Shown here: positions 33,511 to 45,852 of the stretch, piece by piece
How positions within the stretch are numbered: position 1 is the stretch's first letter
How the letters are laid out: each line of letters begins with the position of its first letter
Assembly: GCA_031769625.1 (NCBI GenBank)
Contig: JAUIMM010000115.1
Location: 13,996,501 to 14,060,500 of the forward strand
Direction: 5' to 3'
Length of the DNA: 64,000 bases
DNA from: Taudactylus pleione
Taxonomy: Eukaryota > Chordata > Amphibia > Anura > Myobatrachidae
Notes under the pieces: model-generated
Databases searched by the model: none
What the model was told of the DNA's origin: nothing
The model's input: the letters and a program-made list of their open reading frames with translations, nothing else
Program-made: the position numbers and the translations under genes

Positions 33511-33919
33511 AAGGAATACAGGTAAAAACACCACGAAACCAGCCATGGAGTTTCAGTCCAATCAAACAGGACAAATATTTAATATAAAACAAGAATTGAC
33601 ATGTGACTCCAAAAATGTGATCTATCTTTTAGAATGTGGTTGCCACTTACAATATGTGGGAAGAACAGTACGACCACTGAAAATAAGAGTAGGAGAACAC
33701 ATTAGGAATATAAAAAGAAGGTTTGAGCAACACAGTGTGTCTAACCATTACAGAGAGGTACACAACAATGACCCTAGATGTTTGAAATTCCTGGCAATAG
33801 AACAGCTGGTACCGAATTGGAGAGGAGGCGATTTCGAAGCATGGGTAGATAAAAATGAGAGTAAATGGATCTTTAATTTGACAACCTTACAACCAAGGGG
33901 GATGAATATAGATCCATAA
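33511..33919 (+). pseudogene. PLE-C tandem partial: GIY-YIG endonuclease end
   Basis: Encodes the last 135 residues of the PLE-C protein: KNTTKPAMEF, then VIYLLECGCHLQYVGRT (GIY-YIG core), REVHNNDPRCLKF, NWRGGDF and ESKWIFNL. It is almost identical to the end of the full ORF (38372-38778), with a few substitutions. The Cys cluster and RT are absent because the copy starts here. Sequence upstream of 33511 in this frame is the inverted fragment and is not coding. Confidence 0.8.
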
Positions 33920-35382
33920 GACATGATGATATATGAATATCTTTCATTTATGGGTTATACAGGATATGTAATATAGTGTATAACCATGGACATGATGATA
34001 TATTATTCTGAATAATAATGAATACAGGAGATGATGATTTATGTAATATACTAGATTTATATGGTATTATCATGATATTTTATCTAATATCTGACAATAA
34101 GCCAAGCTGTGTAAGCAAATAGCGATCACCATTAACATAATGATTAAATTACCCCAACAAAATGGCCGCCGGCATACAAGAGACAAAGACTACACACTAT
34201 GCAGGATTAAAAGGAATGAAAAGTGGAACTAACAGGCAAGATTCGTAAGGAATCGCATTGTCCCCATGAAGAGTCTTGACGCATGCGCAGAGGTCCGGAT
34301 ATGTAGCAAAAGATAGAGGACGCTTTGCAGCATGAGACTACACGTGGATTACAAGCGCGATATCTGCAGTGAACTGACTCCAGTGCGCATACGCGAAAGA
34401 CGGAACCCGGAAATAACGAAAAACGGCGTTCAGAGACTCATTAAACAAGGTATTTAAATGACATATGAACTGCAGTCAGGTAACACCCTTGAAAAAGTCC
34501 CGTAAACGGGATGAAACGCGTTGGGCACATTGGACATTCCATGTTTAGCATTGTGGTTTTTGTTTGATTTTTCTTTTGATTTTGAACTGATGCATTTTCA
34601 TTTAATTCTTTAATATTAAATTGTTTTATTGAGCCAGTAATAGTTCTATTGGCACATTCAATACAACGCATTCACACACAGAGGTCCATATACCCCCATT
34701 CACCCACCAGCTGATTTGGACAGAAAAAGACCAGCAGACAAGGACATCATGGGTAAGTTTATTCTTATCACCTCTCTGCACACATAGTGTCTACAAGAAA
34801 GTGATACTGTCCCCATCCTTGTTACTAAAGGTGCTGTATTTTGGAGTGGATTTGTGGAGGAGTATATAAGGTGGACCGTGTGGATAATACTTTGAAGGAA
34901 CAGTGTGGCATGGAAACTACATTTTTTATATCTTTTGGATTTGCATAAAGACATTAAATAGCCACAGTGATTGTTGGAGATTCAAATTATATACGAGACT
35001 TTTTGTTAATTGGAATACTGCGGGACTCACTACAGGATTAGAGTCAATTGATCCCATTGATGCATGTGCCGGAATTACATTACAGAATTCTACAGGACTG
35101 ACCATTTAATTATTAATTTTTTCGACCATATATTTATAGACATTTTTATATTATTTATCTATATACTGTATATAATTCAGAGTCCAGATGAGGGCCGCAT
35201 GTATGTGTTTATATGTGTATTGATCAATTATAAGGTTTTTGGGATACCTTTATTTCATGCAGGAAGCTGTCTGTTGATTCAAACATATCTGCTTCTAGTT
35301 AGGACTGAGCGCTGATATTGTATTGTGTCCATAAGTATATCTATCCCAGTTATATCAGGCTGCACAGTACTAACAAATACGA
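33920..35382 (+). mobile_element. PLE-C 5' terminal repeat (pLTR) and leader
   Basis: Non-coding sequence matching 38779-40067, followed by about 45 bp of leader up to the ORF. It contains the hammerhead-like motif. Stop-to-stop ORFs here are by chance. Confidence 0.75.
34486..34525 (+). ncRNA. Hammerhead-like motif, PLE-C 5' terminal repeat
   Basis: CCC, core-position TTGAAAA, stem II TCCCG/CGGGA with loop TAAA, GAAAC, then GTT and GGG pairing to CCC. C3 and G8 of the canonical core are altered. The 3' terminal repeat has lost this stretch to a deletion near 39311. Confidence 0.45.
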
Positions 35383-38300
35383 ATGGGAATTTTGGATTTT
35401 AGAAATTCAAGAGCTACAAGGGCAGCGGGAATATTTGAGAATACACATGATATAGCTAGTGTAACCAACAAAAACAATGAAGTATGTACCAATTTTCTAG
35501 AGCTAGAACGGTTAGTGGAGAAAGAATTTAAAATATGGTGGGATACATATACCCTACAATGGTATCAAGAACAAAGCATAATACCAAAAGGTTTAAAAAT
35601 TAAGAAATTCCCCACACACAATAGAGACAATCAAATCTTCATGGAAAAATGGCAATGCATTTTAGATGAGTGCTCCCAGAAATTAATAAACCTGATTATC
35701 ATAGAAAGGAAACAGGAGTTAGACACACTGAACAAGGCAATTTCTACATTAGATTCTAAATTAGAACCATATAAAGAACAACAAGACTATCAGACATTAG
35801 AGAAGTTAATCACGCATAGACTGGATAGAGGAGAAAAATCTCTAATTGATATTAAGAAATCTAAAATATTAAGGGACAAATTTGGAATAAAACAGATAAA
35901 AGACAATTCAAAGAAACAGCGACAAAAACATGAACACCAACAGAAAAATAATCAAACAAGAACAATAAGTAAAGTACATAACCAGCAAATTCCCATCTAC
36001 AAGAGACTGAATCTTACATATCAGCAGTATATGACTAAAATACATAATACTACAAATAGAGCAATCAGACCAAATACCAATTTCAATACAAGTGCAGAGG
36101 AGTTATCAGACAGTGAGGAAGAATTTTCAATATATGAAGAAGATCATAACAATGACGAATATGAGGGGAGAATGAGGAGATCATTCGAACAAGGCTGGAT
36201 AGACTTAGATTTAAGCACCATCCTCACTAGGAGTGACAATACACAGGCAATTCAAAGTGATCAGAATACAAAAACAACTAAAGGGGTAGTAGAGGAAGTG
36301 AATGAACAAGATCAATCAAAATGGGGAGACAATTTTTTAGAACTGGGTACCCCAGCGACACTAGGGGTGGACAATTGTGTCAACAAAAACAAAAGAAGAC
36401 TAGAAGAGGATTGCGAGCAGGAAGGAGAGTCAAAAAAACTAAAACACTCCCCCCCAAAACAACAACTCCAAACTCCATGAATATAGAGCACACTGGTATA
36501 TTTAATTTAACTGATGAAATTCTTTCGAATGCACATATTTCAGTTTTGAATAAGGGGTTAAAGTATGCTCCATCAAAAAAATTGAATAAATTTGAGACAT
36601 ATCTAGACATAAAAAATTTCACGCGCAAATTAACCCTGAAAAAAGTATTTTCTTTCAAATAAAACACCAATAGAACCGAGAATAGAAGATACAAGATACA
36701 TACATACAGGTTTGAAACCCCCTTCAAAATTTAATCCCAGTTATATGAGAGTGAATTGTATACCAACTTTTGAGCAGGCAGTCTTGAAAGATTTGGATCA
36801 ATTAGATATGATACAAAACAGGAAGAAAGTGAATTTTAATATAACGAAAGAAGAAAAAATTGCATTGGAGAGTTTACGGAACAATAGAAACTTGGTGGTG
36901 AAACCAGCCGACAAGGGGGGTGGTATAGTGCTTATGACAAAAACACAATATATTATTGAAGCCGAGAGGTTATTGAGTGACACAGATACCTATGAGAAAT
37001 TGAAACAAGATCCCACCATCAATTTTCAAAAAGAACTTCGGGGATTATTAAATGAAGGAAGGACACAAGGTATTTTGAATAAAAGGGAATATGATTTTCT
37101 GAATACCCCTCATCCAATAATACCTGTTTTTTAATTCCTCCCCAAGATCCACAAAAATCTACAAAATCCACCTGGGAGACCAATTACTTTGGGAGTAGGG
37201 TCTCTTACATCGAACTTATCAGAATATATTGATAATTTTCTTCAGCCAGTAGTTAAACAACAAAAATCATATGTGCGAGATACCACTCAAGTATTAAATG
37301 TATTGGACACAATCAAATGGGAAGACAATTTTTGGATAGCAACAAGTGATGTAACTTCACTCTATACGATAATTGAGCACGAGCAGGGGTTGGAGAGTAG
37401 CAGACACTTCCTAATAGAGGATAATACCCTGGTAACAACACAGATTGAGTTTATTATAAAGGGGATGGAACATATCCTGACACACAATTATATGTGGTTT
37501 CAGGATATGTTCTACTTACAACGGAAGGGGACAGCCATGGGGACCAAGTTTACTCTGAGCTATGCGAACTTATTTATGAGCGCATGGGAGTCCAATGCCA
37601 TCTGGAACAATGTAGAGTTCGGAGCAAACTTGGTCCTATGGATTAGATTTATAGACGATGTTCTATTTATCTGGAAGGGAGGTGAAAAGGAGTTACAAGC
37701 GTTCATCAAATACATCAACAACAATGAGTCCAATTTGGTATTCACAACCAACTACAGTAGAGATCATGTAGAATTTTTAGATTTGGACATACGGGTAGTA
37801 GATGGACAGATTCAAACAAAAACGCACTATAAGACCGTGGATGTAAATAACTACATATTAGCAAGCAGCCATCATCATCCTAACTGGTTAACTAACATCC
37901 CACAAGGCCAATTCACTAGATTGAGACGTAATTGTTCAGAGATGAAGGATTACGTAGAACAAGGAGAGACACTAAAAAAGAAATTCAAGGAGAAACTTTA
38001 TGATACAGATAAAGTGGAGGAGGCATTTCAGAAAGGGAAAAAAATGGATAGAAAACAACTATTACAGTACAAGTGCAAACAATCAGAAGAATCCAACAAA
38101 CAGAATAAAGTATACTTTATAACAGAGTACACTGAGGCAGCCAAAAAAATCAGTAGTTCATTACGTAAACATTGGCATATTTTGAAAATGGACCAACAAT
38201 TACAAGAAATTCTACCAGAGAAACCGGATGTGGTATTCAGAAAGGCTCCAGATATAAAGAAAAAATTAGTGACAAATCATTTTAGAGACAACATAACATT

Positions 38301-38778
38301 AACACAAAGAAGTATTTTAACAAATGAAAGTAGAAAAGGCTTCTTTTGGTGTGGGAGATGTAGTAATTGTAGGAATACAGGTAAAAACACCACGAAACCA
38401 GCCATGGAGTTTCAGTCCAATCAAACAGGACAAATATTTAATATAAAACAAGAATTGACATGTGACTCCAAAAATGTGATCTATCTTTTAGAATGTGGTT
38501 GCCACTTACAATATGTGGGAAGAACAGTACGACCACTGAAAATAAGAGAAGGAGAACACATTAGGAATATAAAAAGAGGGTTTGAGCAACACAGTGTGTC
38601 TAACCATTACAGAGAGGTACACAACAATGACCCTAGATGTTTGAAATTCCTGGCAATAGAACAGCTGGTACCGAATTGGAGAGGAGGCGATTTCGATGCA
38701 TGGGTAGATAAAAATGAGAGTAAATGGATCTTTAATTTGACAACCTTACAACCAAGGGGGATGAATATAGATCCATAA
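35383..38778 (+). pseudogene. PLE-C full ORF: N-terminal domain, RT, GIY-YIG endonuclease
   Basis: A near-full Penelope-like protein in one main frame. The N-terminal part (35383-36480) has the PLE leader text IPKGLKIKKFP, a Lys/Glu-rich coiled-coil-like region and an acidic DSEEEFSIYEE patch. Then come NLVVKPADKGGG, FLPKIHKN, GRPITLG, SDVTSLYT (motif A), GTAMGTKFTLSYANLF, IRFIDDVLFIW (catalytic), VEFLDLDI, the Cys cluster CGRCSNC, VIYLLECGCHLQYVGRT and ESKWIFNL. Lesions: TGA at 36478-36480, with the protein continuing in another frame over about 36430-36662 and shifting back near 36663; TAA at 37132-37134 where a tyrosine is expected before FLPKIHK. In motif B the usual AP is TL. Confidence 0.85.
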
Positions 38779-40067
38779 GACATGATGATATATGAATATC
38801 TTTCATTTATGGGTTATACAGGATATGTAATATAGTGTATAACCATGGACATGATGATATATTATTCTGAATAATAATAAATACAGGAGATGATGATTTA
38901 TGTAATATACTAGATTTATATGGTATTATCATGATATGTTATCTAATATCTGACAATAAGCCAAGCTGTGTAAGCAAATAGCGATCACCATTAACATAAT
39001 GATTAAATGACCACAACAAAATGGCCGCCGGCATACAAGAGACAAAGACTACACACTATGCAGGATTAAAAGGAATGAAAAGTGGAACTAACAGGCAAGA
39101 TTCGTAAGGAATCGCATTGTCCCCATGAAGAGTCTTGACGCATGCGCAGAGGTCCGGATATGTAGCAAAAGATAGAGGACGCTTTGCAGCATGAGACTAC
39201 ACGTGGATTACAAGCGCGATATCTGCAGTGAACTGACTCCAGTGCGCATGCGCGAAAGACGGAACCCGGAAATAACGAAAAACGCCGTTCAGAGACTCAT
39301 TAAACAAGGTATTTTGATTTTGAACTGATGTATTTTCATTTAATTCTTTAATATTAAATTGTTTTATTGAGCCAGTAATAGTTCTATTGGCACATTCAAT
39401 ACAACGCATTCACACACAGAGGTCCATATACCCCCATTCACCCACCAGCTGATTTGGACAGAAAAAGACCAGCAGACAAGGACATCATGGGTAAGTTTAT
39501 TCTTATCACCTCTCTGCACACATAGTGTCTACAAGAAAGTGATACTGTCCCCATCCTTGTTACTAAAGGTGCTGTATTTTGGAGTGGATCTGTGGCGGAG
39601 TATATAAGGTGGTCCGTGTGGATAATACTTTGAAGGAACAGTGTGGCATGGAAACTACATTTTTTATATCTTTTGGATTTGCATAAAGACATTAAATAGC
39701 CACAGTGATTGTTGGAGATTCAAATTATATACGAGACTTTTTGTTAATTGGAATACTGCGGGACTCACTACAGGATTAGAGTCAATTGATCCCATTGGTG
39801 CATGTGCCGGAATTACATTACAGAATTCTACAGGACTGACCATTTAATTATTAATTTTTTCGACCATATATTTATAGACAATTTTATATTATTTATCTAT
39901 ATACTGTATATAATTCAGAGTCCAGATGAGCGCCGCATGTATGTGTTTATATGTGTATTGATCAATTATAAGGTTTTTGGGATACCTTTATTTCATGCAG
40001 GCAGCTGTCTATTGATTCAAACATATCTGCTTCTAGTTAGGACTGAGCGCTGATATTGTATTGTGTC
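38779..40067 (+). mobile_element. PLE-C 3' terminal repeat (pLTR)
   Basis: Matches 33920-35330 closely, except for a roughly 130-bp deletion near 39311 that removes the hammerhead-like motif. It ends at GTGTC next to the duplicated target sequence. Confidence 0.8.
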
Positions 40068-41960
40068 CATAAGTAAAGGGCCGGCTGGCTTGACCGTTAA
40101 AGGGTGCTGTAACCCCCAAAGTGCACTCCAAAATAAAAAATTATTTTCTGTGTTTGTGAATTGTGTGCACTGTGGCTGCACATGCATCAACAAAGGAACA
40201 GCGCCAAGCGTGCACCTGTGTCATAAGTAAAGGGCCAGCTGGCTTGACCATTAAAGGTGCTGTAACCCCCAAAGTGCATTCCAAAATATATATTTTTTTC
40301 TGTGTTTTTGAATTGTGTTCACTGTACGTGCATCCTCAAAGCAGCATCGCCAAGCGTGCGTCTGTCAGTTAAACGGTGGTGTAACCCCCAAAGTGCACTC
40401 CAACAAAAAAAACATTTTCTTCTGTGTTTGTGAATTGTCTGCACTGTACGTGCATCCTCAAAGCAGCAAAGCCAAGTGTGCGTCTGTCTGTTAATGGGTG
40501 GTGTAACCCCCAAAGTGCACTTCAACAAAAAAAGCATTTTCTTCTGTGTTTGTGAATTGTCTGCACTGTACGTGCATCCTCAAAGCAGCAGTGCCAAGCG
40601 TGCATCTGTCTGTTAAAGGGTGGTGTAACCCCCAAAGTGCACTCCAACAAAAAAAACATTTTCTTCTGTGCTTGTGAATTGTCTGCACTGTACGTGCGTC
40701 CTCAAAGCAGCAGCGCCAAGCGTGCATCTGTCTGTTAAAGGGTGGTGTAACCATCAATGAGCGCTCCACAAAAAATAAAAATAAAAATTTTTTACTGTCT
40801 TTGTGAATTGTGTGCACTGTAGCTGCTCGTGCATCAACAAAGGAGTAGCGCCAAGCATGTGCCTGTGTCCCATAAGTAAAGGGCTGGCTGGTTTGTCCGT
40901 TAAAGGGTGCTGTAACCCCCAAAGTGCATTCCAAAAAATATAAAAAAAATTCTGTGTTTGTGAATTGTGTTAACTATACGTGCATCCTCAAAGCAGCATC
41001 GCCAAGCGTGCGTCTGTCTGTTAAACAGTGGTGTAACCCCCAAAGTGCACTCCAACAAAAAAAACCATTTCCTTCTGTGTTTGTGAATTGTCTGCACTGT
41101 ACGTGCATCCTCAAAGCAGCAGCGCCAAGCATGCGTCTGTCTGTTAAAGGGTGGTGTAACCCTCAAAGTGCACTCCAACAAAAAAAAACATTTTTTTCTG
41201 TGTTTGTAAACTGTCTGCACTGTATGTGCATCCTCAAAGCAGCAGCGCCAAGCGTGCATCTGTCTGTTAAAGGGTGGTGTAACCCCCAAAGTGCACTCCA
41301 ACAAAAAAAAACATTTTCTTCTGTGTTTGTGAATTGTCTGCACTGTATGTGCATCCTCAAAGCAGCAGCACCAAGCGTGCATCTGTCTGTTAAAGGGTGG
41401 TGTAACCCTCAATGTGCACTCCACAAATAATAAAAAAAATATTTTTTTACTGTCTTTGTGAATTGTGTGCACTGTAGCTGCTCGTGCATCAACAAAGGAG
41501 CAGCGCCAAGCATGCGCCTGTGTCCCATAAGTAAAGGGCTGGCTGGTTTGTCCATTAAAGGGTGCTGTAACCCCCAAAGTGCACTCCTAAAAAAATAAAA
41601 ATATTTTTTTTTGTGTTTGTGAATTGTGTACACAGTAGCCGCACGTGCATCAACAATGTAGCATCAAGCATGCGCCTGTGTCATAAGTAAATGGCCATCT
41701 GGCTTGATCGTTAAAGGGTGCTGTAACCCCCAAAGTGCACTCCAAACAAAATAAAAAATAATTTTCAGTGTTTGTGAATTGTGTGCACTGTGGCTGCACG
41801 TGCATCAACAAAGGAGCAGCGCCAAGCGTGCGTCTGTGTCCCATAAGTAAAGGGCCGGCTGGCTCATTTCTTAAAGGGTGGTGTAACCCACAAAGTGCAC
41901 TAGTCTCCAACAAAAATAAAAAATTATTTTCTGTGTTTGTGTGCGCCTTAGCCGCACGTA
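40068..41960 (+). repeat. hAT-1 tandem array, part right of PLE-C
   Basis: About 14 units, each with GTAACCCCCAAAGTGCACTCC, a short A-rich tract, TGTGTTTGTGAATTG and a GTGCATC...GCGCCAAGCGTGC segment. The unit is about 122-123 bp in the middle and 150-168 bp at the sides, where the extra text includes CATAAGTAAAGGGC. Because 123 is a multiple of three, long repetitive open frames appear on both strands (for example minus 40900-41577); they are not genes. Confidence 0.85.
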
Positions 41961-41976
41961 TATCAGTATAACATAA

Positions 41977-42682
41977 ATGGAGGACCAAACTTTCTCCGAT
42001 AAAAATAAAATAGGGAAAGATCAAGAACCACTTCCTCCTAGTGCTGAAGCTGCTGCCACTAGTCATGACAAAGACGATAACATGCCACCAACGTCGTCTG
42101 CCAAGGCCGATGCCCAATGTCATAGTAGAGGGCATATACAATCCCAAATGACAAAGTTCAGGAAAATGACCTTAAAAAAAAACATTTAAATCATCTGAGG
42201 AGAAACATAAACTTGCCAATATGCCATTTACGACACGGAGTGGCAAGGAATGGTTAAGGTCTTTCCCTATGTTCATGATTAGTGGTTCAGCTTCACATGA
42301 CGATGGAAGCCTTCATCCCGCTAAAAAAATCAAACGAGTTAAGCTGGCAAAAGCACAGCGAAGAACTGTGCATTCTAAGAAGATATCACAAATCCCCATG
42401 GAGAGTCCAAGTGTGGTGGTGGTTGCGATGCCTGACCTTCCCAGCACTGGACGGGAAAAGGTGGCTCTTTCCACCATTTGCACACCCTTTGCAAGTGCTG
42501 AAAGGAGCACCCACAGTCCACTTGCTGATATGCAAATTGAAGATGTCACTGTTGAAGTACAACAGAATGAGGATACTGGTGTAGCTGGCCCTGAGGAGGA
42601 AGTTGGTGAGGAGGATTCTGATGGTGATGTGGTTTGTTTAAATCAGGCTCCGGGGGAGACAGTTGTTGTCCGTGGGATGTAA
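41977..42682 (+). pseudogene. hAT-1 ORF fragments upstream of transposase
   Basis: Two open pieces in different frames (41977-42189 and 42221-42682). The first is Lys/Ser-rich (starts MEDQTFSDKNK). The second ends in an acidic stretch (NEDTGVAGPEEEVGEEDSDGD). It is in the same frame as the BED ORF that follows and is separated from it by one TAA at 42680-42682. It may be the N-terminal extension of the transposase or a separate ORF. I know of no matching domain. Confidence 0.5.
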
Positions 42683-42697
42683 AAGCCCATCACGGTC

Positions 42698-44762
42698 ATG
42701 CCTGGGCAGAAGACCAAACATTCCACCTCTTTGGTCTGGCAATATTTCTATCCAAATCTGGACAACAACTGTCTTGCCATATGTACCATATGCAAAGGTG
42801 AAATAAGTAGAGGTAGGGACGTTAACCACCTAGGAACATCCTCCCTTATACGTCACCTGCAGCAAGTTCATAAAAAGTTACTGTCAACTTCAGAAACTTT
42901 GGCTAAGACCGTAAGCAGTCCAGGGACACCTAAATCCCTTCATCCTGTTGTATCCAAGCACCTGCAAACCACACCATCAACTCCCTCCTCGTCAATTTCC
43001 TCCTTAGTCAGGATCAGAAGTAGTCCTGCAGGCCATGTCACTGGCATGACTGACTCTCCTATCTGTGATTCCTCCAGAGGATCCTGCATTGCTACGCCTA
43101 CTGCTGCCGCTGCTGCTGTTGCTGCTGGGAGTCGTTCATCATCCCAGAGAGGAAGTAGGAACACCACTACTTTTACTAAACAATTGACCCTCCAACAGTC
43201 CTTAGCGAGGAGGATGAAGTACGACAGCAGTCATCCTGAAGCAACAACAGCAGCGTCACCAGTAGCAGCATCTCAGAAATGCCAGCTCATTCCAAGGCAG
43301 GCTACGCTGTGTTTCACCGGTTTCAGTAAGAAACACACCGCCGACAACCTCTTAGAGAAACTGAGGGAAATCATCGCCCAGTTGCTTACCCTACTTAGAC
43401 TCTCCTGGGGATTTGTGATATCTGACAACGCCACCAATTTCATCTGGGCAAATTCCAGCACATCCCATGTTTTGCTCACACAATAAATTTGGTGGTGCAG
43501 AATTTTCTGAAAAGCGACAGGGGCGTGCAGGAGACGCTTTGGGTGGCCCGAAAAATTTCTGTACACTTTCACCATTCAGCAACTGCGTGCCGAAGACTGG
43601 AGAGCCAGCAAACACTCTTGAACCTGCCCCGCCATCACCTGAAGCAAGAGGTTGTGACGTGGTAGAACTTAACCCTCTATATGCTTCAGAGGATGGACGA
43701 GCAGCAAAAGGCCATTCAAGCCTATACATTCACTTATGACATAGGCAAAGGAAGGGGTATGCACCTGACTCAAGCACAGTGGAGAATGATTTCCGTGTTT
43801 ATGCAAGGTTCTCCAGCCATTCGAACTAGCCACACATGAAGTCAGTTCAGACACTGCCAGCTTGAGTCAGGTCATTCCCCTCATCAGGCTTTTGCAGAAG
43901 CAGCTGGAGAAAGTGAAGGAGGAGCTAAGATGGGGGGATTCCACTCGGCATGTGGGACTTGTGGATGAAGCCCTTCATTCACTGTGCCAGGATTCCAGGG
44001 TGGTCAATCTGTTGAAATCAGACCACTACATTTTGGCCACCGTGCTCTATCCTAGGTTTAAAGCCTATGTGGTGTCTCTCTTTCCGGCCGACACAAGCCT
44101 GCAGAGGTGCAAAGACCTGCTGGTGAAAACACCATCAGCTGAAGCGGAACGTGATACGTCAACAGCTCCTTCTTCATTTTCTCCCGCAACTGGGGCTGCC
44201 AGGAAACAACTTAGGTATCCTAAGAAACCCGCTGGTGGTGATGCAGGGCAGGCAGATCCAAATTTGGACATCTGGTCCAGACTGAAGGACCTGCCAACAA
44301 TTTCTGACATGTCTACTGTCACTGCATATGATACTGTCACCATTGACAGAATGGTGGAGGATTACATCGGTGACAGCATCCAAGTAGGCATGTCAGACAG
44401 TCCGTACCTGTACTGGCAGGAAAAAGAGGCAATTTGGAGGCCCCTGTACAAACTGGCTCTAATTTACCTGAGTTGCCCTCCCCCCCAGTGTGTACTCCGA
44501 AAGAGTGTTTAGTGCAGCCGGGAACCTTGTCAGCAAAAGGCGTAGGAGGTTGCTTCCACAAAATGTGGAGAAGATGATGTTCCGAAAAATGAATTATCAA
44601 CTCTTCCAGGGAGACCAGCCTCCAGAACGTACAGAGGGACCTGTGGTGGTGGATTCAAGCGGGAACGAATTAATACTCTGTGAGGATGAGGATGTACACA
44701 ACATTGAAGAGGGTGAGGAATCGGTGGATGAGGAGGATGAGGACGACATCTTGCCTCCGTAG
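42698..44762 (+). pseudogene. hAT-1 transposase (BED finger, internally deleted, frameshifted)
   Basis: Starts MPGQKTKHSTSLVW and shows a BED zinc finger (CTICKGEISRG...HLGTSSLIRHLQQVH: C-x2-C...H-x4-H). About 150 residues expected between finger and catalytic core, with the first acidic residue, are missing near 43340-43390. Then SDNATN and, in another frame, CFAHTINLVVQNFL (the hAT C-x2-H block), LKQEVVTW followed by a TAG, and YMLQRMDEQQKA. It continues 43862-44512 (IRLLQKQLEKVKEEL, ILATVLYPRFK). A one-base shift in a C-run near 44490 leads to VYSERVFSAAGNLVSKRR and NVEKMMF, the hAT dimerisation domain, and an acidic tail. It cannot be translated as one protein. Confidence 0.85.
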
Positions 44763-45397
44763 AGCCAGTTTGTGCAGGGACAGATTCATTGCCAGCTTGT
44801 TTTGTGGGGGCCCAAACGAACCAATAATTTCAGCCACAGTCGTGTGGCAGACCCTGGCGCTGAAATGATTGGTTTGTTAAATTGTGCATTTCCTGTTTAT
44901 ACAACATAAGGGTGGGTGGGAGGGCCCAAGGACAATTCCATCTTGCACCTCTTTTTTTTCTTTGCATTATGTATAGTTTGGGGCCTAGTTTTTCAAACTG
45001 CCATCCTGTCTGCCACTGCAGTGTCACTCCTAGATGGGCCATGTGTTTGTGCCGCCCACTCGTGTCGCTTAGCATAGTCATCCAGCTACCTCGGTGCAAC
45101 CTTTTGGACATAAAAACACTATTGTGAGGTGTGAGGTGTTCAGAATAGACTGGAAATGAGTAGAAATTAAGGTTATTGAGGTTAATAATAGTATAGGAGC
45201 AGAAAAACCCACAAATTCTGTGATTTTAGCTGTTTTTATGCTTTTTTAAAAAAAAATACAGATCCAAAACACAAAACCCAGAACCCAAAACACGGAAGGG
45301 TGGTTTTGGCAAAACCAATCCAGATCCGAAACACGAAGAAAGATCCAGATCCAAAACCAAAACACAAAACAAGAAAAGTGGCCGGTGCACACCCCTA
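44763..45397 (+). mobile_element. hAT-1 3' UTR and right terminus
   Basis: The 3' UTR (44800-44935) is conserved with the complement of 55590-55735 in hAT-2: TTGTGGGGGCCC, CAGCCACA, GTTTGTTAAA, ACAACATAAGG and GGGTGGGAGGG. The right end holds several AGATCC-A words (45258-45350) and the terminus GTGCACACCCCTA. Confidence 0.7.
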
Positions 45398-45603
45398 CTT
45401 TAAATATGTAATGTATAGCGTGGAAAAATGTGAAAAAAATATTTTTGAAAGAGATGTGTATGTGAAAAAACTAATATTCACGAATCCCCTATCTGATATC
45501 ATACCCTTACTGTGGAAGATACATTATTTAAATTGATAGCAGTAAGATGTCTCATTATTCACCCTCTATATTCAAAATATAATTTATTTACCCGCCTATG
45601 ATA

Positions 45604-45852
45604 TTACTACCTAAGAAATATTCCATAATTTATGTTCTCATTAAGTCCCTTTGGTTGTATCCCTCCTAGCAAAAATATCCAGTGAATTTCTTGTTTGAGT
45701 AATTCTTGTGTGAAATCTCCGCCTCTAATGCCAAGATGTAATTTCTCCACTCCATTATCCCTCATATCTTTGGGGTCACTCTTGTGATGATCATGAAAGT
45801 GTCTGGCTACTGAGGTCAGTTGCTTAAACTTACCCAAATCCTTTGGATTCAA
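45604..45852 (-). pseudogene. PLE-E endonuclease C-terminal fragment
   Basis: The minus-strand frame has VARHFHDHHKSDPKDM, GIRGGDF, KQEIHWIF, GGIQPKGLNENI. This is the conserved C-terminal pattern of PLE endonucleases (ARHF..H..DP, RGGD, E..WIF, P.GLNE). The GIY-YIG core itself is missing. It sits just outside the right end of hAT-1 and is the only coding part of PLE-E left. Confidence 0.7.

Larger units (their letters stand above)
32194..40067 (+). mobile_element. PLE-C: near-complete Penelope-like element
   Basis: The insertion is flanked by CATAAGTAAAGGGCC at 32179-32193 and 40068-40082. Order: an inverted 3' fragment (32194-33510, minus), a head-to-tail partial copy (endonuclease end, 3' UTR, terminal repeat; 33511-35382), a full ORF (35383-38778), then a second terminal repeat (38779-40067). 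Direct terminal repeats from a partial tandem copy plus an inverted 5' piece is the classic Penelope arrangement. It is the best-preserved PLE here but has three ORF lesions. Confidence 0.85.
31427..45397 (+). mobile_element. hAT-1: BED-type hAT transposon, interrupted by PLE-C
   Basis: Bounded by a perfect 8-bp duplication CTTTAAAT (31419-31426, 45398-45405). Ends are TAGGGATGAGCGGGTTCGG and, in complement, TAGGGGTGTGCACCGGCC. Order: terminal region with a TATA box and GC-rich inverted repeat, a minisatellite, a 123-165 bp tandem array, ORF fragments, a broken BED-hAT transposase, a conserved 3' UTR, and the right end. PLE-C (32194-40067) lies inside the tandem array; without it the hAT is about 6.1 kb. 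All transposase frames are broken. Confidence 0.85.

Noticed and set aside
40900..41577. A 225-codon repetitive open frame on the minus strand (and 40924-41430 on plus)
   Set aside because: It follows the 123-bp tandem array of hAT-1; a repeat unit divisible by three keeps frames open on both strands without coding function.
40068..41960. CRISPR-like array
   Set aside because: The units are head-to-tail near-identical repeats without unique spacers, inside a eukaryotic transposon.
42698..44762. A domesticated host ZBED gene
   Set aside because: The region lies inside a hAT with intact target duplication, has an internal deletion, several frame changes and a stop; there is no sign of exons or conservation as a gene.
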